64,000 bases of DNA. Source: Termitomyces sp. T153 (Eukaryota > Basidiomycota > Agaricomycetes > Agaricales > Lyophyllaceae). This document shows positions 43,500 through 55,050 of the stretch, piece after piece. The DNA lies in contig JACKQL020000060.1 in assembly GCA_018296165.2 (NCBI GenBank), positions 186,001 through 250,000 on the forward strand. The letters run 5' to 3'. Position 1 is the stretch's first letter; the number at the start of each line of letters is the position of its first letter. Both the position numbers and the translations under genes were made by a program. The notes beneath the pieces were generated by a model, which was not told where the DNA came from, ran no database searches, and saw nothing but the letters and a program-made list of their open reading frames with translations.

Positions 43500-46400
43500 A
43501 GACAAAACCTATCCGAATTGCCCAGCTAAACACAAATCGTAGCAACACAGTCTGTCACATGATGCTAAACACTTTTGTAGACAAATTCGACATCATTCTA
43601 GTAACGGAGCCCTGGTGGGGTGAGATAGGCAGCGGACAACGCGGTCCAGCAGCGCTAGGGGCCTGGACCCCAATCCCACCAATTGCCAACATTCCAAACA
43701 ATAGAAGACCCAGAGTGATGGCATATACCAAAAAGAGAGAAGACTTCATGGTCACGCTGCGATCGGATATCACGAACGACATGGATATACAAGTACTAGA
43801 TGTTACACAGGCTAACTACCCTACAGTGACAGTAATTAACATCTACAACCAACCGAGGCCACGAGACGGCCAAAACAACGAAACAGATGTGGCAGAATGG
43901 ATCCAACAACTTAGACTACCACAGAGAAGACCTATAATCATCAGCGGCGACTGGAATCAACACCACCCTATGTGGAGCAGAGGAGATCACCAACCTACAA
44001 ACAAGACAGAAAACTTAGTCGAATGGATGCAGAGTCAAAATTTCAACATACTGAACACGAAGGGCAAATGCACCTACCATGAACACAGGAGGAGAGGTGC
44101 GACATCTGTCATAGATCTGACATGGGCCAATCAGGAAGCAATCATGCTGGACGCCACAAAGGATTGGGCGGTAGACCCCAGTTTAGCATGTGGATCTGAC
44201 CACTTTGCCCTGAAATGGACAATAGACCACGGCTCCATGGAAATACAGAACTTAGCAGGGAGCAGGTTCAGCTTTAAAGACACAAATCCAAGGGATTGGA
44301 AAAATGCATTCGGAAATGAGATGGGTAAACACACAGAGAGGTGGACAGCTCTACAAGATCTGACAACTAACCACACCCCAGAAGAATTAGACAGGGATGT
44401 AGAGCTAATAACTGAGGCTATGGAGAGGGCAATGGAGAAGACAGTGAAAGTGAAGAGACCATCCGAAAAGGCAAGACCATGGTGGACAGTGGCCCTAAAT
44501 GATGTGAACAGGAGATGCAATGCATTACAAGAGGAACAGAGGAAATACAAGGAATGATGGGGAGAGCAGAACCCAGATATCAATCATGAGATTTGCAAAA
44601 CCACTAATTATTTCAGGAGACTGTACAAACATGAGAAATCGAAATGGATAAGCAAAACACTAGAGGAAGCCACACCGGAGACAATGTGGGGCCTAAGGGG
44701 CTGGTCCAAGGGCACAAGGAACTACCCGTCACCAGCCATCAAGAGAACAAATGGTGAACCTGCGATCAAACATGAAGAAAGATGCGATGCACTCAGGGAG
44801 GCCCTATTCAAACAACCACCTGCACTGGCAAACAATGAAGAACCAGACCTAACAAATCAACAAGATCATGACCTACAGCATGTCAGACTCACCAGAGAGG
44901 AGGTCAGGGAGTCAATATACTGACAGAGCATAAAGAAGGCACCAGGGGTCAGCCAACAGCCATTCAACACCATGAGATGGGCATGGGAATCAGAAGGTGA
45001 CATTGTCTTCACACTCTTACACCACTGTTTAGAAACAGGTCACCATCCAAGACCCTGGCACCGCGTGGTTGCAGTTGCGCTGAGAAAACTGAACAAGCCA
45101 GACTACACAGAGCCCAAAGCATACAGGCTCATTCAGCTACTGGAGTGCTTAGGAAAAGTTCTAGAAGGGATTGTAGCCAGGAGAATCAGCTATATGGTCG
45201 CTAAAGAGGATTTGGTCCCACCCACCCAGTTTGGGGGCCGACCATGCAGCTCAACAAATGATGTGCTAATGTCACACATTGCAGACATTCAGGCAGCCAG
45301 GAAATATGGCAAAGTAACATCAGTACTAATGTTTGATATAACAGGTTTCTTCGACAACGTCAACCATACAAGACTACTTTGAGAGCTACAAAGAAAAGGC
45401 ATCCCATTACCCATAGTCAGATGGGTAGCATCCTTCCTGGGCAACAGACAGGCAGCAGTTTGTCTTGATGGGATCTGCAGTAGCATGAAGCCAGTCAGAA
45501 ATGGCATCCCACAGGGTTCACCAGTCTTGCCAATACTATCAATTATATATGGAAGTGAACTCCTTGAACTCATGGAAGCAAGGCAGTCAAGACCAACTGG
45601 ACCAACGCGACCAATGCCGAGGGGAAACCAACCAACAGACACAACGCTCAGTATGTATATTGATGATGGTACACTAATGACATTGTCAAAATCTCTAGAC
45701 GTCAACATTAGACAGCTACAAGAGGCCTTCCTGTTTGCAAATGCATGGATGGAAAGAGTGGGACTTTCAACGGTGCCAGAAAAAACAGAACTCATGCACC
45801 ACTTGTGGCGCCAAGATCATGGCTACTCACCACCAATCAGACTAACAAAACCAGATGGAACAGCAACCACCATCATGGCAGGGGAAACAATTTGGATACT
45901 TGGACTACACATAGACAGGAAGCTGACTTTCAACCAGCATGTCCAGAAGACAACCTACAAAGTGAAGAAGGCAGTTGCAGGCATGCGGATGCTGGCCAAC
46001 ACAATCCATGGAGTAAGCCAGTCACAACTCTGCACCATGTATAAGGTGTGTGTGGTCCCACTCGTGATGTACGCCAGCCCAATCTGGTGGACAGGTAAAG
46101 CAGCACACAGAGACAAGCTAGAGAAGGTTCAGAATGAGGCACTCTGACATATGGCGGGAGCATTCAAAACTACACCAACAAAGGCACTAGAGATAGACAT
46201 GGTGGTGTTGCCAATTGAACTGACAATGGAAATGACAGCTGAAAGCTATGCTAACAGACTACACAGGTTAAAACATACAAGCCCATTAATCAAATGACTC
46301 ACAGACAAATGGCGCCATGGTAAAGAAACGAGAAACCCCCTGCCACTTCCGCACAGGACCAAGGCCCAGAGGAAAGGGACCAAGAAAACCACACAACTCG

Positions 46401-48718
46401 AGCATATTATGAGGCTAACATACAGACCAACAGAAGGAGAAAGCATAGACCCATTCATAACACCCCCATGGCGGAAAACTGTGGAAGACCAACCTCAACA
46501 AATTGTAATCAAAGGGGCTCCCCCAGGATGCAAAAAAGCAGAAGAGGCCAAATGACACAATGAGAAGGTAAAAGAACTCAAAGTGGACAACTCACATATC
46601 CTAGTATACTCTGATGGTTCTATGTGTGAAGAAGAGGATGGCAGCAATAGGACAACTGGATGGGGCATAGTCGGATACTACATGGGTAATGAAGTCTTCA
46701 AGGATTGGGGTGGGTTGTGTCAGGTTCCGCTGACCTCGGGGGCTCAGCTGCACTGGGCGAGTCCTTACTAGGCGGGCGTGATGCCCTTGCACTGGTAACC
46801 AAACACTCGAAAATGTTCTGGGCACTGATGGCTTGTGCGGATAGTCGGTGGGATGTGACCCGGACAGATCTGGGGAGGTCCGGAGAAGTTGGGTTGCAAG
46901 GAAATGGGACAGTCTTGGCGGGGTTCAGGCAGAAGACCGTATGGGGGATTTGCAGAAGTGAAGGAGTAGGCGGCTGTGTGATCAATGGGAGCAGAGCTGG
47001 GGTTTGATGGGAGATCAATTGGAGTTGATGGAGTCTGGGACCGAGCAAAGAGCGAGGTTCAGACCTGGTGAAAGAGTGTTGGGGTTCATGATCGTAACCG
47101 CGGAGTTTGTGAGATCATTAAGGTTGATGAAGACTTGGGCACAATGGCTGGATGGAAATGGAATGGAGTTGATATGGAACAAGAGTAGATTTGAGTGGAG
47201 ATATGAAACGATAACGAGAACAATAACAAAATGGAGACAAGACAAGACCGGGAGACTGAGATAAGACCGGGAGACTGAAATAAGGAAAACAAGACATGAA
47301 ACACGAAACACGAAGCACAAGAAGGAAACAATCAGACCATAGGTAACATTAAGCAATATCAAGACTAGAGTACGAAGAGTTACTCAACGACTTATATACT
47401 GACTACTGGAGTACTTTGGGGTATGTCGGCTGTGGTGGTGGGGCTTGGCGGAGCTTGATGGAGTGGGTGGGTGTCGGTTGCGATCAAGGATTGGGCCGCG
47501 CTGATACATTGATGGGGTCATTTGGGAATGCAGGTCGCCCTGAGGTTGTCGTGATACTCCGGAATGGGTCGGAGGAACCAGGGTGTTGAGTTGATGATGG
47601 GTGGCGAAGATTGGAAACAGTGGGGGTGGTTCTCAGGGTTTGGGAGATCCAGGGTGAGTGTCAGTGGCTGTGGGGAAGGTGTCAAAGTTGGCCCGGGGGC
47701 CGTTGGAGTTAGCCGGGGAGGCGTTGGAGTTAGCCAAAATAGGTGCGGGGCATGGGCGGAAGTTTGGCGGAGCGTTGGGGGTTTTTTGGGGAATTGGGGG
47801 GTTGCTGGACAATGTGCAGGGGTCCAGGGGACAGGTCGTGACAGGTTGGGTCAAAAAGCCGAGGTATATGATGCTGAATTAACAGGCATTGCCCGAGCAA
47901 TGAAGACAGCCAGGGAATATGCAGACCATAATAAGAGGGTAAAACATGTCCACATTTATGCTGACAACACAGCGGCAATTACTTCCACATACAAACCCAA
48001 GCCCAAACCAGGCCAACTCCAGATGATAAGGACAACGCAGGCAGTAGACAACTTCCTAGAACAAGATGGTGAGAGAACGGTAAACATAGAATGGTGCCCA
48101 GGCCATGAGGAAGTGATTGGCAATGAGAGAGCGGATGAAGAGGCCAAAGCTGGAGCAGAAATGTGGTCACGGGACCACATGACACTAACAAATGCCAAAA
48201 GGATGACAAAGGAAAAAGCACTCAGCAAATGGGTAAAAGAATGGAGGAGATCACTACCATCAGGTGGATTTGCAATTGCAAATAGGCTAGTACCTCGATG
48301 GCAGCCAAGAGAACACGTCACTCACATGCTGAGGGAGGTGTTCAGCAGGATGACACAGTGCCGGACGAAACACGCATTCTTAGGTGAGTACTATGCTAGA
48401 TTTGTACCTAAAGAATCAAACAGGTGTACCTGCAAAAACTGCCCTCAAACATGCGAACATGTAATCAAAAGTTGCCCCAAATATGAAAGCCACAGGGATC
48501 TGCTGAGAGAGGTAGATGCGCAGCTGGAATTGGGGGTTCTGCTTGGCATGAAAAGAGGCTTAGAGGCTCTGGCAAAATTCCTGGCAAAAACGGGCGCATT
48601 CACAAAGATGGGAGAGATCTGTAAACAAGAGATGACACCCAGGGAGGATGACAAAGAAAATGAGGAAGAGGAAGAGAGATGGTGGACATGGATGGAAAGG
48701 GAGAGAGGGGAAGATTGA
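43496..48718 (+). pseudogene. LINE ORF2: endonuclease, reverse transcriptase, RNase H
   Basis: One reading frame throughout once the LTR (46,718-47,843 plus one TSD copy) is disregarded. Endonuclease (residues 1-235): QLNTNRS, Val-Thr-Glu-Pro-Trp, SGDWNQHHPMW, Val-Ile-Asp-Leu-Thr-Trp, Gly-Ser-Asp-His-Phe. RT (about 500-780): KAYRLIQLLECLGKVLE, Phe-Asp-Ile-Thr-Gly-Phe-Phe-Asp-Asn-Val, Gly-Ile-Pro-Gln-Gly-Ser-Pro, catalytic MYIDDGT (about 45,653). RNase H: YSDGS (46,609), then after the LTR Tyr-Asp-Ala-Glu-Leu, YADNTAAI and Pro-Gly-His...Asn-Glu-Arg-Ala-Asp. C-terminus has CKNCPQTCEHVIKSC and an acidic tail. Premature stops at 44,555, 44,921, 45,380, 46,145, about 46,296 and about 46,550 are all TGA, mostly where Arg is expected. 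Confidence 0.9.
46718..47843 (-). mobile_element. Solo LTR inserted in the LINE RNase H domain, TSD GGTTG
   Basis: TGTCAGGTTCCGCTGACC to GGTCGTGACA, 1,126 bp, flanked by perfect GGTTG at 46,713-46,717 and 47,844-47,848. Removing the LTR and one TSD rejoins the RNase H frame exactly (Asp-Trp-Gly-Gly-Leu / Gly-Gln-Lys-Ala-Glu-Val-Tyr-Asp). Same family as the LTR at 56,952-57,899 but opposite strand. It keeps many CpGs that appear as TG/CA in the 7,686 copy, so it is the younger insertion. Confidence 0.97.
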
Positions 48719-49068
48719 ACCCTGGGATACAGGGACCGCAAAGAAGAATAGAAAAGGAGAGAGAGGAAGTATAACCAATAAGGGAGGTGAGACAAGGACC
48801 TACACACCATGGGAGGTCGAGACAACCTGCGTACGTGAACACGCAGCTAGGACAGAGGATTCCGAAATCACGGTACAGCACCACACAACACCCCGAAACA
48901 ACCCATATCACTATCACCCTTACCCTTCCTGACAAAAGTTTGCAATGTAACCTTGCCCACCCACGCCACCTGAAATTCTGCAAGGGAAGTTCCAATACAC
49001 AAAAATATGGAAAAAGAGAACTGCCTTAGGCACAATGGACACATAGTTACATTATCAGTGTAGAGTAC

Positions 49069-50511
49069 TTTCCTTACTTTACCCCCGCCTCTTAGCCCAG
49101 CAGTGTGGCTTGTCGGCGGAATAAGCTGAACTCATCATCAGTCAGCAGAGATGGGGGATGGGTGGCCATGTCATGGGAAAGGTCTTCCGGCAGAATATCA
49201 AACAGGTCATACAGATCAGCGGCCATGTTTCCTCTATTGTCAGGTAGTGTGCAGTGTGCAAGGCCTTCCTCAAAGATGACATCACAGAAACAGAAGATTC
49301 TACCCATGGGTTGTTCAAGTAGTTTATAATACCCAGCACCAAGATACCCCACCAGTATGCAGCATACCCAATGTGCATCCAGCTTGCTGCTACATCCTTC
49401 CTTTGCATACACAACACATCCAAACAGTCTCAAATACAAGACATTGGGCTTCCTGCCAGTGCAGATTTTGTGTGGGGTCCTACCTGGGTGCCTGGAGCTC
49501 AGGACAAGGTCAATTACATGCACAGCCATGGAAGCGGCCTCACCCCAGTAGTGGGCTGGGAGGCAGAAATCACTGAGCATACTTTGGGCAAGGTCCAGGA
49601 TGGTTCTATTCCTGCGCTTGACCATGCTGTTTGCGGCTGAGGAGTGCAGAGCTGTTGTCTCATTCCACAACATTGGCAGTACTCTTCCCATACCTCATTA
49701 ACAAACTCCTTCCCCTTGTCCATCCACACACACTTAATTTGCATGCCATGCTGGGTCTCAACCCTGATGTCAAGTTCTTCAAGGCAAGTCAATGTGTTCT
49801 CCTTGGTTTTGTGTGCAAGAAACCAGACCACACAGTCAGCACCTGCCTGATCAGTTGTGACCAACATCAATGTTTTGCCCCCTGTTGTCTGAACCCAGGC
49901 TGGGCCCCACAAATCAAAAGCCTCATGGATTCTGGTGAGATTGGCACATTGAAAGGTTGCTGGGACTGCTTACCCATAATACAGTCCTCACACTTGCCAT
50001 TTGTCACCATTGTGGTGACTTTGAGCCCCTCAACAGTACCCTGGCATATCATCTTGCAGATTGTGGACTCACCAATGTAGTCCAGATGGCAGTGCCAAGT
50101 CTCAAAGTTGGTTGGACAGACTAGTGATTGGGCAGCAAAAGCACTCAGGGGTGGGGGAACAAACTCAATAACAAACATTGCCCCTGACATTGGGCAATGC
50201 ATAAATGGACAGCCATCCAGCACATACAGCATGGCACTGTCCACATCAATGCTGAGGCACATGCCCTTGCGGACCAAAGAGCCAATGGAAACAAGGTTGT
50301 GATCCAGTTCAGGGGCATGCAGAGCATTGTCAAATGTAATTTCAATTGTTTCCCCACCAAATCTGATCCACTTGCAAACTCTCCCACAGCCCAAAATGTT
50401 GAAAGAGCCTTTTGCTGCTAAGCCAGTCTTACATGTGTTGTTGGGTGGTCTATACATGACAAAATTGTTGCAGTCAGTAAAGAAATGCCAGCTTGCCAAG
50501 AACAGTGACAA
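49069..50511 (-). pseudogene. Copia protease end, GAG-pre-integrase and integrase
   Basis: Minus strand. 50,511-49,867 reads Trp-His-Phe-Phe-Thr-Asp-Cys (end of protease, catalytic D-S-G lost), LHAPELDHNLVSIGSLVRKG, the GAG-pre-integrase zinc region with Trp-His-Cys-His-Leu and Cys-Glu-Asp-Cys. 49,912-49,514 covers the integrase core (Val-Thr-Thr-Asp, Val-Trp-Met-Asp-Lys-Gly-Lys-Glu-Phe). In another frame, 49,691-49,092 gives RNRTILDLAQSMLSDFCLP, Tyr-Trp-Gly-Glu-Ala and the segment before RT. RT should follow at lower coordinates and is found at 41.1-41.7 kb beyond the LINE. CpG-poor. Confidence 0.85.
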
Positions 50512-50749
50512 AGCAACAGGTCAACACCATAGAGCAAGTTCACAAGCCCACAACCTGCAGCAACAAGACTAAAGCACTCAATCTAACTAGTGCTGGGGAC
50601 CGTGAACAAATCTTAAGATCAAGCAGAAAGCAAACCAATGAAAATAACAATACATCAACATTACAAAATCAAGCATTTAACATGCTAGCAGAAGTTCCAA
50701 AACAAAAATTACCACTGTCTACAAGCTGCATGGCTCCATTCCACCAACC
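50512..50749. other. Short CpG-poor junction between Copia and Gypsy relics
   Basis: No coding motif recognised; neither a Gypsy 5' LTR nor gag is present, so the Gypsy element to the right begins truncated near 50,750. Confidence 0.45.
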
Positions 50750-50904
50750 CCCATGTCAACTGGCCCAGCCTCACCCTCACCCTCTGCCTCAACTGGGACA
50801 ACCCCACCGACTCTGAGCTGGTACCTTTTGATGTCTCACCCTCCTCCGAGAACTCTGAGGCCACAATCAACCAACCCCAGACTCCTCCGCAGCTCTGCTC
50901 TAGA

Positions 50905-53900
50905 TCCACACGGTTGTTCATCATCAATGTCTGACTCGACGACCCTTCCAAGGTATTCCCCACCCTTGTCGACAGCGGCACCTCTGGCACCTTTGTCAGT
51001 AATCAGCTCGACCTCCAGCACAGTGACCTCAACAGACTCCTCGAGCTCCAACTCTTCGATGGAAGCCCCGCCATGACAAAGATCACTCAACACCACAACA
51101 ACAACCTCACCCTTGACAATGACCTGCAGTTTCAGGCCCGGCTCCTTGTCACCCAATTATCTCCGCTGACTCCAATCATGCTCAGGCTCCCATGGCTACA
51201 AGACGTCAACCCTGACATCAGCTGGAAGGACCTCACCATGCAATTCCCTGGCCCCAAAGCGAGTTTAGCGGCCGCCATCCCCCTCTGCCTCCAGTCTATC
51301 CTGGACTTCGATGTTTCCCATCCCAGCGCCAGCACCTCCAGAGCAACCCAGAGTCCCTCAACCTCCGATGACAACCCCGACAAAGAAGGAGATGCCACTC
51401 CACCTCGGTCACCCTCAATCACATTACAACGGCTGCCTCCCAACATACCCTGGAATTGATACAAAGGACCATGGTACCCCGCCCAGCAATGCTCAAGGTC
51501 CCTGACCAACTCCACCACCACTCCAGACTCATCCGCTACCACTCTGACATCCAACTCTGTCGACCCCAGAAGCCTCGACATTAAAATTGTTGGCGCCGTT
51601 CCCTTTGCATGCCTTCTACAAGACAGCACTCCCACCCTCCAGTTACAAATCATGCCAGCCCTACCCACGGCACTCCCACCTTCCAGTTACAAATCATGCC
51701 AGCCCTACCCAAGGAGCACCTCTGCACTGGGACCACTGCGCCAGAGAGCAAGACAGAGGAACAGATCCTATCTGAAGTAGTTCCCCTGGAGTATCATGAG
51801 TTCACTGATGTGTTCTCTGAAGGGAGTGCCAAAGAACTTCCCCCGCACCACTCCTATGACCACAAGATTGACCTCAAAGAAGGTACCTCACCCCCGTTTG
51901 GCAAGATCTACAACATGTCTGAGGTTGAGCTCCAAGCCTTGAAGGAATACCTCGATGACATGCTCAGCAAGGGCTTCATACGCCTGTCAATCTCTGCCGC
52001 CGGTGCTCCAGTTCTGTTCGCCAAGAAGAAGGATGAATCCCTCTGACTCTGTGTGGATTATCAGGGGCTCAACAAAGTCACCAAAAAGAACTGGTATCCC
52101 CTCCCCTTGATCGGAGACCTTGTTGATTGTCTCTGCAGTGCCAAGATTTACACAAAGATAGACCTCTGCTCTGGCTACAACAACGTCCAGATTGCTCCAG
52201 GACATGAATGGAAGACCGCCTTTTGCACCTGCTATGGCCTCTTTGAGTACCTCGTAATGCCCTTTGGAATGACTAACTCCCCCACCACTTTTCAGTACTT
52301 CATGAACAACATCTTCCATGACATGAATGACATTTTTGTTATTGTATACCTGGACAACATCCTGATCTACTCAAATTTGCTGAGGGAACATCCAGAGCAC
52401 GTCCGCCGCATTTTAGAACGGCTCTGAGAGTACCACCTTCACGCCAAACCCGAGAAATGCTCCTTCCACATGATGGAGGTCAAATATCTTGGAGTCATTG
52501 TCACCCCCAATGGCGTGCGCATGGACCCCGCCAAGGTCAATGCAGTACTCAACTGGCCCCCGCTGCTCCTTCCACATGATGGAGGTCAAATACCTTGGAG
52601 TTGTTGTCACCCCCGATGGCGTGCGCATGGACCCTGCCAAGGTCAATGCAGTACTCAACTGGCCCCCGCTGCAGAACATCAAGGAGGTACAATCATTCCT
52701 GGGGTTTGCTAACTTTTATCGCCATTTCATCGACAACTACTCTGGGATCACCAAACCCCTCAACCAACTCACGCAGAAGGACACCCCTTGGGATTGGGAC
52801 AGCAAGTGCCAGAGCATATTCCTCCTCCTGAAGAGGGCCTTCACCTCTGCTCCGGTCCTCCACCATTTCAACCCCTCCCTGCCGATTGTGCTCAAGTGCG
52901 ATGCCTCTGACTACGCTATTGCCAGAATACTCTCCCAGTCGGACTTGGGGGGCAAAGATCTCTGTCCCATCACCTTCTACACCCAATTGATGATCCCAGC
53001 GGAACTCAACTACGACATCTATGACAAAGAACTCCTCATGATCGTTGAAGCCTTCTGTCAGTGGCAGGCCTACCTTGAGGGGTCCCTGCACTGCATCCAA
53101 GTATACTCTGACCACAACAACCTGCAATACTTCATGACCATGAAACAGCTCAGCCGCTGCCAAGCCCAATGGTCCAAAACCCTCTTGGAGTACGACTTCA
53201 CCATCCACTACCGCCTGAGGTGACTCAGTGCGAAGCCCAACACCCTCACCCAAAGATCCGACCTGTACCCAAAAAAGTCATTTGAAGCCAAACGGAATGT
53301 GTTCAACCATTGAGTGGTAATCCCCCCTGAACATCTACATGCTGTACTGATTTTAAATGAAGAAGGAATCCTCCAACAAATCAGAAATTCACCCCTGGAC
53401 TCCTTCTTCACTCAGCAGGACCCCCACAACAACCCTGATGAGTCAAGCACTGAGAACCTCTTTTTGCTGTCCCCAGACCACCGCCTCCTGCTCTGGAGTG
53501 GACAAATTCATGCCCCAGACCACAAGTCCATCTGCCTCAACATACTCTGGCAGCACCACAACCATAAGCTCTGGGGGCACCCAGGAATTTGTAAGACCCT
53601 TCAACTCATCTCCCAGACTTACTTTTGGCCAAAAATGAAGAAGGATGTCATGCAATATGTAAGGGCCTGCAAACCTTGCCTCCAGGCCAAGGTACCCTGT
53701 CACTGCCCCCACAGATTATTGAAACCCCTCCCTGTTGGCCGCCACCCCTGGTCCTCCCTATTGATGGATCATATTGTCAAACTCCCCGATTCTGAAGGTT
53801 TTAATGCAATCCTCATTGTCATTTGCTGCCTCACCAAGCAAGCCCTCTTCATCCCCTGCCACACCACCGACAATGCTCTGGAGTTTGCCAAACTGTTTCT

Positions 53901-54823
53901 CAAACACGTATTCTCCAAGCATGGACTCCCAGACAATATTGTCTCTGATCGCGGACCCCTGTTCATATCCCACTTTTAGCAGTCACTATGCAGGGCACTC
54001 GAGATCAAAACCAACCTCTCCACCACCTATTGCCTGGAGACCAACGGACAAACAGAACGAGTGAACCAGATGCTGGAGCAGTATCTCCGCCTATACGTTA
54101 ACTATTTACAGAATGACTGGCGCGCAGAACTCCCCCTCGCCAAATTCACCTACAACAACATGCCCCACTCTGCCACCAGAGTCTCCCCCTTCTACGCCAA
54201 CAAAGGCTACAACCCCCGACTCACTCTGTCCCTGAAGGACATCCCCTCCCATGCTGCCCACAAAGTCGCCGAGGACCTTTGATCCCTTCACCAATTTCTC
54301 TGGGACGAGATCAACACCGCCAATCAAGCCTACTCCAAACATGCCAATGCCTGATGCGACCCCACCCCCAACTGGCCTCCTGGCACCTTGGTTTGGCTTG
54401 ATCGATGCAACCTCAAGACCCAGAGGCCCTCCATCAAATTAGACCACAAGAGCCTTGGTCCTTTCAAAGTCCTCCAGAAGGTCTCCACACACACCTATAA
54501 ACCCGACCTACCTCTGGGCTTGAAAGGCCTCCACCCCATGTTCCACGTTCGACTCCTCGAAAAACATGCCCCAGACCCCTTTCCTGGCCAGTGCCCCAGC
54601 CAACCACCCCCTGTCGAGGTCGAGGACAAGTACCGCTATGAGGTTGACCAGATCCTTGACTCCCACTTGGTCCATGGACAACCCCAGTACTTAGTCCACT
54701 AGAAGGGCTATGGACCTGAGGACAACACATGAGAGCCCCAAAAAAACCTCAACGGAGCCCCCAACAAACTCCGGGACTTCCATCAACAACACCCCACCAA
54801 GCTCTGGGACCTCCGGGACTAGC
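50905..54823 (+). pseudogene. Gypsy pol: protease, RT, RNase H, integrase, chromodomain
   Basis: Protease LVDSGTSGTFVSNQL (50,967 onward). RT with [19 protein letters not shown], [22 protein letters not shown], YLDNILIY (second catalytic Asp position reads Asn: D-N instead of D-D). A 106-bp tandem duplication at 52,458-52,669 shifts frame. RNase H with Leu-Lys-Cys-Asp-Ala-Ser-Asp and YDKELLMIVEAF. Integrase zinc region His-Pro-Gly-Ile-Cys...Cys-Lys-Pro-Cys-Leu, Val-Ser-Asp-Arg-Gly-Pro, Glu-Thr-Asn-Gly-Gln-Thr-Glu-Arg. Chromodomain [20 protein letters not shown]. Most stops are TGA where Arg is expected (for example 52,044 and 52,425); three lie at conserved Trp (TAG 53,977; TAG about 54,700; TGA about 54,730). 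Confidence 0.9.
52458..52669 (+). repeat. 106-bp tandem duplication inside RT
   Basis: Unit 52,458-52,563 (TGCTCCTTCCACATGATGG ... GGCCCCCGC) repeated at 52,564-52,669 with a handful of differences by eye (for example TATCTTGGAGTCATT against TACCTTGGAGTTGTT). 106 is not a multiple of 3, so the reading frame shifts here. Confidence 0.95.
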
Positions 54824-55050
54824 AAGTGCAGATGGCATCAGTGGGTGTAACCCCTACCTCTAGATTTATCAGGGATTCAACTCCCACGAGTACTCCCCTA
54901 CATGTTTTCACTTACTTTGCCCCTTGCTCATTCTGAAAACCTCTCACACCCAGCAGAAGTGTGGGGAGTCCAATGTTAACAAGGCTACAAATACAAAAAT
55001 ATAGGAATAAGGGAGCACGGGGCAATGAGACACTGGAATCCAGAAAGCCC
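54824..55050. other. Spacer between pol and the antisense gene
   Basis: No coding region recognised. Holds the converging 3' ends of pol and the antisense gene. Confidence 0.5.

Larger units (their letters stand above)
41683..49063 (+). mobile_element. Tad-like non-LTR retrotransposon (LINE), interrupted by a solo LTR
   Basis: Encodes ORF1 (Gag with zinc knuckles) and ORF2 (EEP endonuclease, RT, RNase H, C-terminal Cys-rich motif), the layout of the Tad group in fungi. About 6.25 kb without the inserted LTR. Candidate target duplication AGTAC at 41,678-41,682 and 49,064-49,068. The ORF1 ATG lies only 2 nt inside the left border, so the 5' end is probably truncated. No poly(A) at the 3' end. 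The 3' untranslated part is about 48,719-49,063. Confidence 0.8.

Noticed and set aside
43053..46560. TGA recoding (for example as Trp or Sec) in the LINE
   Set aside because: The TGAs sit mostly where Arg is expected and the copy has a disrupting LTR insertion and CpG loss; host gene models in the window end normally, including with TGA. CGA decay is simpler.
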